From: Coptodactyla brooksi
Lineage: Eukaryota > Arthropoda > Insecta > Coleoptera > Scarabaeidae
DNA: 20,953 nucleotides
Assembly (NCBI GenBank): GCA_033557675.1
Contig: JAWQRM010000621.1
Span: 1-20,953, forward strand
Direction: 5' to 3'
Both the position numbers and the translations under genes were made by a program. Shown piece by piece: positions 9,236 through 17,662 of the stretch. The first letter of the stretch is position 1. Each line of letters begins with the position of its first letter. The notes under the pieces were generated by a model. The model saw only the letters and a program-made list of their open reading frames with translations. It was not told the origin of the DNA and ran no database searches.

Positions 9236-9990
9236 ATGTCGCTCTCTAATGCAAATGTTAATGTTCTCACTATTACTGCAGCAAAAGCAATCGTAGACTT
9301 TCTACCCACTTTTGACGAAGACAATGAGCAATTAGAATGTTTCCTATACAGACGCGATAAGTTCTATAATTATTATGGAAGAACAACCGATTGAAGTGAT
9401 TTTGTATTTAACGTTATTTGTTCAATTAAGAAATGTTTAAAATTTCCTCATGTGTAGGCCGGACTTAACTTCTTGGCTAAATTTAATTAAATCTAGAGTA
9501 GAAGTAAAAGTGCACACTGATACAATCCTCACTCAGGATCAAACAGATATTCTAATTAGTCGAAGTGAATTAAATGCGTTAGATGTCCTCGCGGTTGTTG
9601 TTAGATATTAAACAACCAGACAATTTGGCTAATGCTACAAATACAGTCATCCGATACTTCCACAATGCATTACGTATAGATTCATTGGCAAAGAGAAACG
9701 ATAACCCCCATCATGTTGAAAAAGTTCCAATTTCAAGTATCCCACAGCCGCATACTAATCGTACGCCTCAATATAGATCCCAATGCATTCCCCAATTTGC
9801 AGATCCACCTCTGAAAAAACCTCGAAAATCTCCTCAATTCGCCTAACATTCCTACATTCCACAAAATAGATTCCCTACTCAACCAGTACCAGAGATTCCC
9901 TACTAATCAACAAGTTTTTGGCAAACCACCTTCTCATAAAGATACAAACATATTCGCCCCTGAATCTTCCCACAAGTGTCCTACCTTTAT
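9236..9990 (+). pseudogene. gag of the errantivirus, broken
   Basis: The frame opens at ATG 9236, about 250 bp after the primer site, and reads for about 50 codons (ending near the YNYYGRTTD stretch) before a stop near 9392. Downstream pieces in shifted frames have the capsid-like look of this group: RPDLTSWL-type residues around 9455-9480, and an 87-codon open stretch at 9583-9846 that is rich in proline, asparagine and arginine. No zinc knuckle is seen, which is usual for this branch. In the LTR-element context gag would build the particle shell. Several stops and frameshifts make it non-functional. Confidence 0.7.
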
Positions 9991-10061
9991 TGAACCCATG
10001 GATACTTCTTCAGGACACCGACACATCCGAAATAACGCGTACCGCCCTGCTATGAAGAACG

Positions 10062-11434
10062 ATGAAGAAACTTCCTACTATTTTCCATCGCCCTTGTAAT
10101 AAATTAACATTCACTACCAAAATAAAGCATAAAATAAAAACTGTCGACGATCTGCCTATCCACTCCAAATCATACAGATACCCATACGTGCACAAGCAAG
10201 AAGTACAAAAACAAATTAATAAGATGTTAGATAATGATATTATAAGACCAAATCAATCTCCATGGAGTACGCCTATATGGATTGTACCAAAGAAACTCGA
10301 TATTAGTGGCCAACAGAAGTGGAGAGTCGCGGTAGATTACCGCATACTCAACGAAAAGACTATTTATGACCGATATCTACTACCAAATATAAACGACATT
10401 CTCGATAAACTGGGACGATGTACTATAGTTACTTCACTACACTGGATCTGGCTTCCGGATTTCATCAAATAGAACTACATTTAGATGCCGTATCAAAAAC
10501 AGTGTTTAACGTGGAAAATGGTCACTACGACTTTGTTCGTATGCCATTCGGCTTACAAAAACGCACCGGCAACCTTCCAAAGAGTCGTGGATTGAGTACT
10601 CATAGACCTTCAAGTAAAGATTTGTTTAGTCAACATGGATGACATCATAATCTTCTCCACAGGATTACAAGAACACCTCGCAAATATCAGAATAGTATTT
10701 CAAAAATTACAAGAAGCAGGACTAATAGTACAACTGGACAAATCAGAATTTCTTTGAATCTTCCTCAGAAGTCCGTTGGATTTCTTAGTCACCTTGTTAC
10801 GCACGAAGGTGTTAAACCTAACCCAGAGAAAACAAATGTCTGAAACCTAACCCAACCTCAGACTCTTATGGTACTACCGCAGGTTCATAAAAAACTTTGC
10901 TCACCTTACGAAACCTCTAACACAATGTCTTAAAAAGCGCTCAAAAATCAAACATATTCCGGATTTCATCAAATGCTTCGAAACTTGTAAAAATATTCTA
11001 ACAAACGACCCCATCCTTCATTAGAAGGATCCAAAACCGTTAAAACCTTCCAATATAAAAAAAGACGTACAATCGAGAAAGAACTTCTTACCATAGTTTG
11101 GGCAGTTAAATATTTTCGACTCTACCTTTATGGCACCAAATTTAATATCATCAGGGGTCACTGATGATATTAAATTTATCAATGGCTTTTTTCCTTGAAA
11201 GAACCTAATTCCAAACAAGTAAGATGGTATTTGAAATTAGAAGAATTCGACTACAGCATAATATACAACAAAGGGAAAATGAATACGAATGCCGACGCCC
11301 ATTCTAGAATTGAAATGAACCCTCTAGATATAGACAATGAATCTATCATAGCCAACAGAGACCCGTCGGATATGTCCGAAATAAATTTAGACAATTTAGA
11401 TGACATCAACAGACAACTCTTGCCGGAACAATAG
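10062..11434 (+). pseudogene. pol, reverse transcriptase and RNase H part, broken
   Basis: The N-terminal RT fingers read cleanly at 10062-10440, including WSTPIWIVPKK and VDYR (10332-10343). A frameshift near 10430 moves to [17 protein letters not shown] follows at about 10540, and the catalytic MDD is at 10635-10643. The residue before MDD is Asn where the family has Tyr. RNase H remnants include IEKELLTIVWAVKYFRLYLY (about 11070-11130) and an open stretch from 11195 with VRWYLKLEEFDYSIIYNKGK, the conserved tether before integrase. A 17-bp perfect inverted repeat at 11138-11177 replaces the conserved block between them. No protease motif is visible between gag and RT. Confidence 0.85.
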
Positions 11435-11439
11435 AAGTC

Positions 11440-12685
11440 AGTAATGAAAGAAATAGCTGTCCAAAAAAACGTTCAAACATCCTCGTCAGACACCCTCATA
11501 CACCGATACAACTCTTAATATATTCACCAATCAAATTGTCATAGGAAAATCGCCCTGCAAAGAAGTACAAATACACTTCGAAAAGGTATTTAATAAGAAC
11601 CGACACACTTGGCTTATTAATGAAAAGCTTGAATAAATATTCTCAAAATTAATGAAAGAATATATACAGCCTAAGCAAACCTATTGTGTTCCTTTCAAAT
11701 TCGTACAAATGGAACAACCATTCGTCCGATTTATACAAAAATAATTCCGAAATAAAACTTTTGACATGACCATCACAAGATCACTAATAGGAGACGTTTC
11801 TCTAGAGAAACGTCGAGACGGAAACATCTCGTCGCGGAATACGAGAAAACATCGCCGCATTAAAGAAACGGTTCTATCGACCCACCATGGATACCAACGT
11901 AAAGAATTACATCAACTCATGCGAAACCTGTTAAAAAACAAAATACGAAAACAACCCGCACAAATTAATCTAGAAACCTACACCAATAGGACACAAACCG
12001 TTTGAACACCTGTACATGGACTTTTTTAAAATATCAAGCCGGTATTTTATCACGGTCATAGATAGTTTCTGAAAATTTGGTTAAGCCTTCTCCATACCTC
12101 TTTAAACGCAATTGAAACAATCAGTAAAATAATTCAATATTTTTCTTACTTCGGCATTCCAACCAAAATAAAATGCGATAACGGAGTAGAATTCAAAAAC
12201 GGCGTTTCTCAAGATCTATGCCATAAAAAAAAAAAAAAAAAAAAAAGAACTTCATTATACGTGTCCGTATAACCCCAATAGCAATAGTCCTATCGAAAAA
12301 TTTCATTACACTATAATTGCATTAAAAGCATTATCGACTTAATGAATTATGCGATGATATCTTAGCAAAAATAGATTAGTAATAATAGCAAAAATCCGTT
12401 TGAAATGACGACACACGACAAAATAACAAACTATATGATCGAACATAACCAATTGCTGGAACTTCTTTCCAAACAGCTAACCGATAAGTTAACTAAAAAA
12501 CAGCGATAAAACCTAGAAAGATAGAATAGAGATAGAACAAGATCACCTTCACTACACACAAAAAACCCACTTTTTGTAACTAAATCAAAAAAACGCAGAA
12601 ACACCAAGAAACACCATTCATACAACTTAAAAATCCAAAAACTCTTAGAGACAATAAAGTCAAATGGAGTAACAAAATAATACAT
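11440..12685 (+). pseudogene. pol, integrase part, broken
   Basis: The zinc-binding N-domain is represented by a shifted reading that ends with NYINSCETC (about 11905-11935). The catalytic core keeps recognisable blocks: MDFFKIS at about 12016-12036 (first Asp), IKCDNGVEFKNG at about 12170-12204 (second Asp) and NSPIEKFHYT at about 12280-12310 (Glu). These blocks lie in different frames. A run of 22 A residues (12225-12246) falls between the second Asp and the Glu. A lysine/arginine-rich tail at 12540-12680 matches the basic C-terminal domain of this group. Its former role was inserting element DNA into the host chromosome. Confidence 0.75.
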
Positions 12686-12689
12686 AAAA

Positions 12690-13370
12690 AGTCAATTGAA
12701 ACCACAGAGAGAAGTTAATATTAGAGGAGACGGACCTAGCGTGGACGCTGCGATGATTTTGACGTCAACATTCCTTTATCCCAACTCGTGTGTAAAAATT
12801 AAACCCGTCAAAAACAATTATACCCTAATCTCTCAAACTCCACACCTCTTGTTCTACAAAAAGAACACATGGAACTCCAGACGGCCTTGCACACCCATCG
12901 AGAACATGTATCCATGTATGCAACAAGACATCACCAAAAGTATCCCGTGCGTTGCAGAGATCTTCCAAAGTGATCATCGACAAAATAGGACCTAGCAAGA
13001 TCTTAATGAGCCCCAGCAAACCAACATCTGTTCACCCACTGTGCCCACAAGATATACTAAACCCACCTTCCATACTCGAACTGGAAAGTTGCGGCATCCA
13101 AATCGACGACAGGAAGTTCATGCCAAGTGAACATATGCAGGACAAAATCTATGAACTACCGGATCGAATCCTGCATACCACACCAACCAATTATAAAGAC
13201 CTAAGGCAACTAGCGATGCTAGCTGAAAATTCAAGAAACAACATCGAACTATAAAATCCTAGTCGTACCAGAGCTAACGGTATCCTGTTGGTAGTGGTAA
13301 TTTCCTCGATGCTGGGCATATTGATATTTATAGCATGGAAGCAAATTCAATAGCTGTGCCGCAGGGAGAC
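12690..13370 (+). pseudogene. env-like remnant of the errantivirus
   Basis: Two overlapping open stretches (12696-12995 and 12952-13254) carry widely spaced cysteines and hydrophobic segments. They are followed, after a frame change, by a transmembrane-like run (about 13280-13345, VVVISSMLGILIFIAW). Position between integrase and the 3' LTR, cysteine spacing and a C-terminal membrane anchor fit the env of errantiviruses, which is related to baculovirus fusion proteins. No signal peptide, cleavage site or fusion peptide can be found, and the front half seems deleted. The gene is broken and I infer no activity. Confidence 0.5.
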
Positions 13371-13415
13371 AGAAACCTCCATTGAGCAAACACAAGAGCC
13401 CTCGTTCGCTCAACT

Positions 13416-13427
13416 TAGAGAGGGAGG
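13416..13427 (+). promoter_or_regulatory. Polypurine tract
   Basis: AGAGAGGGAGG immediately precedes the 3' LTR start (AATTATG, 13428) and would prime plus-strand synthesis. Confidence 0.7.
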
Positions 13428-13751
13428 AATTATGTAATTGTGATAATCTTAATCAGGTAATCTTAATGGACCTTTAAGATAAACAGCATAACAATATTAT
13501 TTTAAGGATGAGCTAATTGTAAACAATACGATTATAATGGCTTTTTATAAATCTATTAACACAGGATAAGTCAAACTAGTCATTATTATATTTACAAATG
13601 CGTAATATATAAACGAACTAGAATACATGTACACAAGACAGTAGTGTACGTGTAAGTAGTGTACACAAGACAAATGTAAGCTAAACGTCTGTCTGTTTTT
13701 CGCTCGGATAAATTATCTTTTAAAACAGTTTCAAACTTTTGAAACTTAATT
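13428..13751 (+). repeat. 3' LTR of the errantivirus
   Basis: This partner of the 5' LTR is about 20 bp longer. The extra length is near 13630-13675, where GTACACAAGACA and TAGTGTAC each occur twice, a local duplication absent from the 5' copy. It ends at TAATT (13751) directly before the TATG target-site copy. Confidence 0.87.
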
Positions 13752-13915
13752 TATGGTTGTATGTCGCATCCAAGCTTTTGGCGAGTTACCAAACTGGATT
13801 TTCTATTAATTAATTTCTATTGATATGGATTTTATTCTATTGATCAACTCTGATTTTTTCTGTTTGAGTGAATCATGCAATTTTTCCAGTTGATGACAGT
13901 ACACTTCAGAAATGA
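13752..13915 (-). mobile_element. mariner element, middle part (right of the errantivirus insertion)
   Basis: On the minus strand SSLVTRQKL (about 13790-13765) and CDIQP lead straight into the HPPYSPD block on the other side of the LTR element. Upstream SEVYCHQLEKLHDSLKQKKS (about 13905-13845) is the conserved mariner region before the HDNARPH block. That block with the second catalytic Asp is lost in an AT-rich degraded stretch (13800-13840). The N-terminus and left TIR are not seen. The DNA beyond about 13915 turns into a LINE fragment. Confidence 0.8.
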
Positions 13916-13949
13916 AATTTTGAAAATTTTGATATTACTAATTAGATGT

Positions 13950-14290
13950 GATGAAGAAAAACTACAGACACGAGTGTACCAATGAATTAGTAGTGTATGG
14001 AACCAAGAAAAAATACCGAATGAGTGGGAAACCAGGTAAATTTTAGCGATTCATAGGAAGGAAGATGACCATTGATGGTAGAATAATAGAACCATAGTAC
14101 TACTTAGATTAAACGAAGTATACAACATGTTATCAGCATTAAGCCAAAAAAGGCTAATAGGAAATATTAAAGGGATAATATAAGTTCAAATTTGTACAAG
14201 GAAAATCATCCTTGAATGCTTTACATATTCTGAAGCAGACCATGGAGAATATATATGAATATAAACTGGAAATAGAAATTTTAATTACAG
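13950..14290 (+). pseudogene. Non-LTR (LINE) reverse transcriptase fragment
   Basis: Pieces in the plus-strand frames fit the fingers of LINE reverse transcriptases. They are SSVWNQEKIPNEWETR (about 13990-14035), NRTIVLLRL where the family has NYRGISLL (about 14087-14115), QKRLI near 14150, and GKSSLNALHILKQTMENIYE (about 14203-14260), matching the GFRxGRSTxDQIFxLRQxxEK block. Stops and frameshifts are frequent. The catalytic YxDD region and the ends of the element are absent. Confidence 0.65.
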
Positions 14291-14709
14291 TTTAGTTTAG
14301 TTTTCTAAAATATGAAAGAGAAAGCAAAGGATACATACTTTATATTTCATATTTCGCCTTGTTTTATTTTTTACCTTTTTTAGTTTCCAACCACAATTTT
14401 CATAGCATTTTCATTAATCTTTTCTCATAGCTTCCTATTGTGTAATACTAGAACGAACCTAAAACTATAAGAACGGCGGTAATAATAATTACCTCCTTAA
14501 CTAGAGCATAAAATATCTTATGGGTACAATGATTTCTATCAGTGCCATACATTAATAAACATCACATCCTTTTTTCCTGACAAATTGGTTTTAAATTACT
14601 ACCTTGCAAATAAAATAGCTTTTTAATAAATACTTTTCAGTTTTAGTCTAAATGGTTGGTTACCCACAACCATGTTTATGGTTAACCAACAAATGTTAGT
14701 CTATTCAAG
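14291..14709. other. Upstream region of host gene 2
   Basis: AT-rich, with no recognised element. A short inverted repeat made of GGTTGGTTACCCACAACC and GGTTAACC occurs near 14654-14687. The promoter of host gene 2 must lie here, but I cannot place it. Confidence 0.45.
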
Positions 14710-15421
14710 ATGATCAACAGTTACTCGTTGTTTGCTTTTGTAGCCACATTAAATATATGCTCTACCAAGGTATAATACTCAACTGTGTTATTTATAAAAT
14801 TTTAACCTTTACTAAATATTAAAGTTTAAATTCGTTTTAGGTGTATATTCATATAGATGTTCTGAGGGATTGTGATGAACATCAAAATCTCACAGTGCAA
14901 CTGAGCAATCTGAAATTGAGAACAGCACGAAACAGTCTCCAGGAATACCTGAATTTAGACATTGCAATCAAAGAGGAAATTAATACGAATATATATGTAA
15001 ATATTTGAATATAGGACAACTAAATTTACTAATTAATTAACGTAGGGAACCATGGATGTAGAAAAGTGCAGAAGTAAAGAATCTCCAGACACTTGCGTAA
15101 AACTGCGCAAAATACGTATCAATAAACCTTACGAGATTGGCCTTTCTGATGGTTATGGTTTTAAAAGTATACGAGACTGTATATCGCCACCTATATTAGC
15201 GCCAGTTAAGAAGGTGTTTGATATAAAGACGAGTTCGTTTCAATTTATATAAACTTTGCAACTTACAGGGGTTTTACAAAGTTAGAAACTGCCTACTAGA
15301 TTTTACAACGTTCAATATGCTTCCCGTGTTGAACACATATTGGAAAGCTAAAGGACAGTTATTTTACAAGGAGAAGGTAGTAGCTTGTATGATAGGCCAC
15401 GGAACATTTTACAGAAAATAG
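14710..15421 (+). CDS. Secreted MD-2/GM2-activator-like (DUF1091-type) protein, host gene 2, four exons
   Basis: Exons are 14710-14769, 14841-14996, 15046-15213 and 15269-15421. Introns are GT-AG, phase 0, and 71, 49 and 55 bp. The product is 178 aa. Residues 1-20 are a signal peptide (SLFAFVATLNICS). Mature cysteines at 31, 80, 89, 117, 136 and 168 match six of the eight in host gene 1. The other pair is Tyr101 and Ala124 here. The sequon at Asn36 (NLT) is conserved. Exon 3 shares EKCRSKESPDTC, and exon 4 (FYKVRNCLLDFTTFNMLPVL, TYWKAKGQLFYKEK) is 42% identical to gene 1 by hand count. It is a tandem paralogue, with the frame open throughout and canonical splice sites. An extracellular lipid or hydrophobic-ligand carrier role is inferred from the family; ligand and tissue are unknown. 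Confidence 0.8.
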
Positions 15422-15497
15422 GTACTCTACTATGCCGTTCTGAAACGTATAATTTTCAATATATTATGTTTATTTGTAATATGGTTGTTTTCTGGGA

Positions 15498-15503
15498 AAT
15501 AAA
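15498..15503 (+). promoter_or_regulatory. Polyadenylation signal of host gene 2
   Basis: AATAAA lies 77 bp after the stop codon, in the same context (TGGGAAATAAATGTA) as the signal of host gene 1. Confidence 0.65.
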
Positions 15504-15837
15504 TGTATCCAGCTGCAAAAGATCTTCCCCTTATTAAGGGCTAACGGAAGTGCTTCATGAAAGGTACACTTTTTACTGTGTACCCAACCCTTTCCATTGA
15601 TCAAGCTAACGGTAACATTACGCATTACAATTTAGTGGACAGGTAGGCATAGATCTTTTTAGTATCTGAAGATGAGGGGTACAGTTATATGTCAGGTGGC
15701 AAGTTTTTATTGGATTTAAGAGGAGAACCACGGACTTTTTAGCAATCTAAAGTTCTAATGGTTAGAACTTTTAGATTGTAGTATGTCGTACTCAGAATAC
15801 AAAAGTAAATCACACTATTTATATTAAATTACTTGCA
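15504..15837. other. Intergenic region with a long hairpin
   Basis: No gene is recognised. At 15743-15778 a near-perfect inverted repeat (CAATCTAAAGTTCTAA, loop TGG, then its complement with one extra T) could form a 16-bp stem. Shorter repeats near 15565-15590 (GGTACAC...GTGTACC) also pair. Confidence 0.5.
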
Positions 15838-16529
15838 GTGAATCAAAAACGCTACGTGAATGAAATTATATTCGAATTTTTTTCTAATATAATAAAAATA
15901 TATTGTTTTACCGACGAGCGCCCTTTGAATTTCGTCATTAATTCATCAATGCTCTGGTGCATATTGTCTTCACGATACTTAGAATACGTACATTTCAGAC
16001 ATGACTATCCTTCATGCACATAATAAGCTTTTGATATATCACGTGTTTTTTCTGTAGCAGCAAAATAAAGTTTTGATACTAAGATCATAAATTGATCACG
16101 AAAAATTTGCTTTTTCGATTGCGCGATTTCCCATTGATTGTTCTTGAATCCAGTAATGTTTTAGTTCAGGAAGTTTATTGTATGGTATTATAAACATACA
16201 TCCAAATAATTTCAGTATTTCTCTTTGTAATAACTGAATGAAGATTACAAGCCCTTCCAACTGGAAGAATTTTGTCGGGTTGATGTGTAATATCAGAAAT
16301 TGTCCAATCAAGAATGTTTGACATAGCAGTAGCTGACGGTGGCTCAGAATCAGAAGACGAATCCGAATCCGAATCGCTAGTTGATTTCACTACCACTTTT
16401 AGGCTGAGTATCATCACTGGATGCTGAAGGAAAGGGTTCTGATTTTAATGTATCATGAATTGATCATGAATGTATTCCTGAGGGTGATGATGTAGGAAGC
16501 TCATTTTTCGTCTATGAACATTGAGCCAT
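15838..16529 (-). pseudogene. piggyBac transposase, N-terminal half, broken
   Basis: A plausible start is the ATG at 16529. An acidic serine/aspartate stretch (STSDSDSDSSSDSEPPSA, about 16390-16340) matches the usual acidic leader. Then come NILDWTISDITHQPDKILPV, KLFGCMFIIPYNKLPELKHYW in a shifted frame, GNRAIEK, FRDQFMILVSKLYF and, near 15940-15900, SIDELMTKFKGRSSVKQY. The last block carries the first catalytic aspartate of the DDD triad (family SIDE/TVDE followed by FKGR). Reading is lost after that. At least three frame changes and stops occur. Confidence 0.75.
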
Positions 16530-16975
16530 CTCACGACTAAACTAAAATAATTTTAAAAAGTACAAATCTGGTGGTACAAAAATGTACCGTAAAAAATTTT
16601 TAAGGATACGTATATGAACCTTGAGTGTGAAATCTAAATAAATAATACACTATAAAGAAATATCACTTACCCAAATATTCACCATACTACCACATACCTT
16701 ACGAGCACTATGCAGCACAATAAATGATTCATTTACAAGTAAAACAACGAACAAATATTAAGCTTTTTGACATTCAGCAAATGAACTCAGTCAAAAAGTG
16801 CAATAACCGCGCGTTTTCGAGGGGATTCCCCTACAACAGTGTAAATGATTATAGAATATCCCCAAAAATTTGGGGAAATCCCCAAACCGGGCTTGATACA
16901 TTTTTCTATACGTTATAACACACATTTCATCTTTCAGAAGTTTTTACGCTGTAATGGGAGGGACGAAAGGGTTAA
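15838..16975 (-). mobile_element. piggyBac-like element C, left part
   Basis: The right-hand boundary is TTAA at 16972-16975. It is preceded, reading the minus strand inward, by CCCTTTCGTCCCTCCC, a TIR starting CCC as in piggyBac relatives and unlike the CCCTGCG of elements A and B. Between TIR and coding start lie palindromic blocks (GGGGATTCCCC at 16821-16831; TCCCCAAAAATTTGGGGA at about 16859-16876). The transposase N-terminal half follows to about 15838. No second TIR is seen, so the element is truncated. Confidence 0.7.
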
Positions 16976-17662
16976 TACCCTTTGATAATAATGAATATCT
17001 TTTTTCGTTGTATAATAGTGAATTAATTTTGTTACGCTGCTGACTTTCTCATTTGTAGCAGCTAGGGTGTTTTATTTTAATCGTTACCGTACTGCAAGTT
17101 TGGTTGCCTACTCAGTTGTGGTCACGCGAGACTTGGATATTTCTGAAAGTCCTGTATAACTCCTATTCTCATAAAACGCAATCACGAGCAAACAAATATA
17201 CTAATTGTAAGGATGATCGAGGGAGATTTTATTTTCTCTCTCCCACAGAAGAAACGTTAGTTGCATTGTGACGTAAGGTGTCAAAATCTCGAAAACTACA
17301 GGTCTCCTTTAGACTATTTTTTAGGTACAGAGTAGACTAGGTGTCATCCGGCGAGAAGAGCAAAAAAGAAGCAACCCAACAAAAAAACAGCGTACAAAAG
17401 AGGAGCGTCTCCCTCCTCTTCATTCAACGGCGATCGGTATCTATACGGGACAACGTAAATAAATACCGGGTGTGTAGGTACGTGACCTTTCGAATCGGAA
17501 GTTCTCAGCGAAACGGAGCTACAGGTGTATTTCTTCCCCTCGCCCTTCCGGCAGTTCGCATCGACAGGCGGTTTTGAACATAATTAGGGTTGTCCCTAAC
17601 GATCGCTATAGGGGAATTCATTACGGTGGTGATACGTATGAGTAAATGAACTTTCGTTATAG
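16976..17662. other. Unassigned region with a GC-richer patch
   Basis: 17341-17580 is noticeably GC-richer than its surroundings and contains a 78-codon frame opening with GTG rather than ATG (17341-17577), rich in serine and arginine. I recognise no domain, so it may be noncoding terminal sequence of an unidentified element. A stretch at 17040-17067 can form a GCTGCT/AGCAGC hairpin. Near 17596-17665, GATCGCTATA and TATAGCGATT pair around a TTACGGT/ACCGTAA pair in interleaved order. Confidence 0.4.

Larger units (their letters stand above)
8683..13751 (+). mobile_element. Errantivirus-type (Gypsy, 17.6/297-like) LTR retrotransposon, defective
   Basis: This 5,069-bp element lies between LTRs of 304 and 324 bp that begin AATTA and end TAATT. 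A tRNA-Ser-like primer site follows the 5' LTR and a purine tract precedes the 3' LTR. The order is gag, reverse transcriptase, RNase H, integrase, then an env-like region. A 4-bp target duplication (TGTG on the left, TATG on the right, one transition) fits the alternating pyrimidine-purine target preference of this group. It sits inside a mariner transposase gene whose reading resumes across it. The coding parts have many stops and frameshifts. The protease region and the front of env seem to be missing, which explains a length well short of the usual 7 kb or so. It is an old, inactive copy. Confidence 0.9.

Noticed and set aside
12431..12685. 84-codon minus-strand open frame with hydrophobic residues
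   Set aside because: It is the reverse complement of the lysine-rich integrase tail; A-rich coding gives F/L-rich shadows.
16096..16311. 71-codon minus-strand frame as an independent gene
   Set aside because: Its LPELKHYW and GNRAIEK blocks identify it as a frameshifted part of the piggyBac C transposase.
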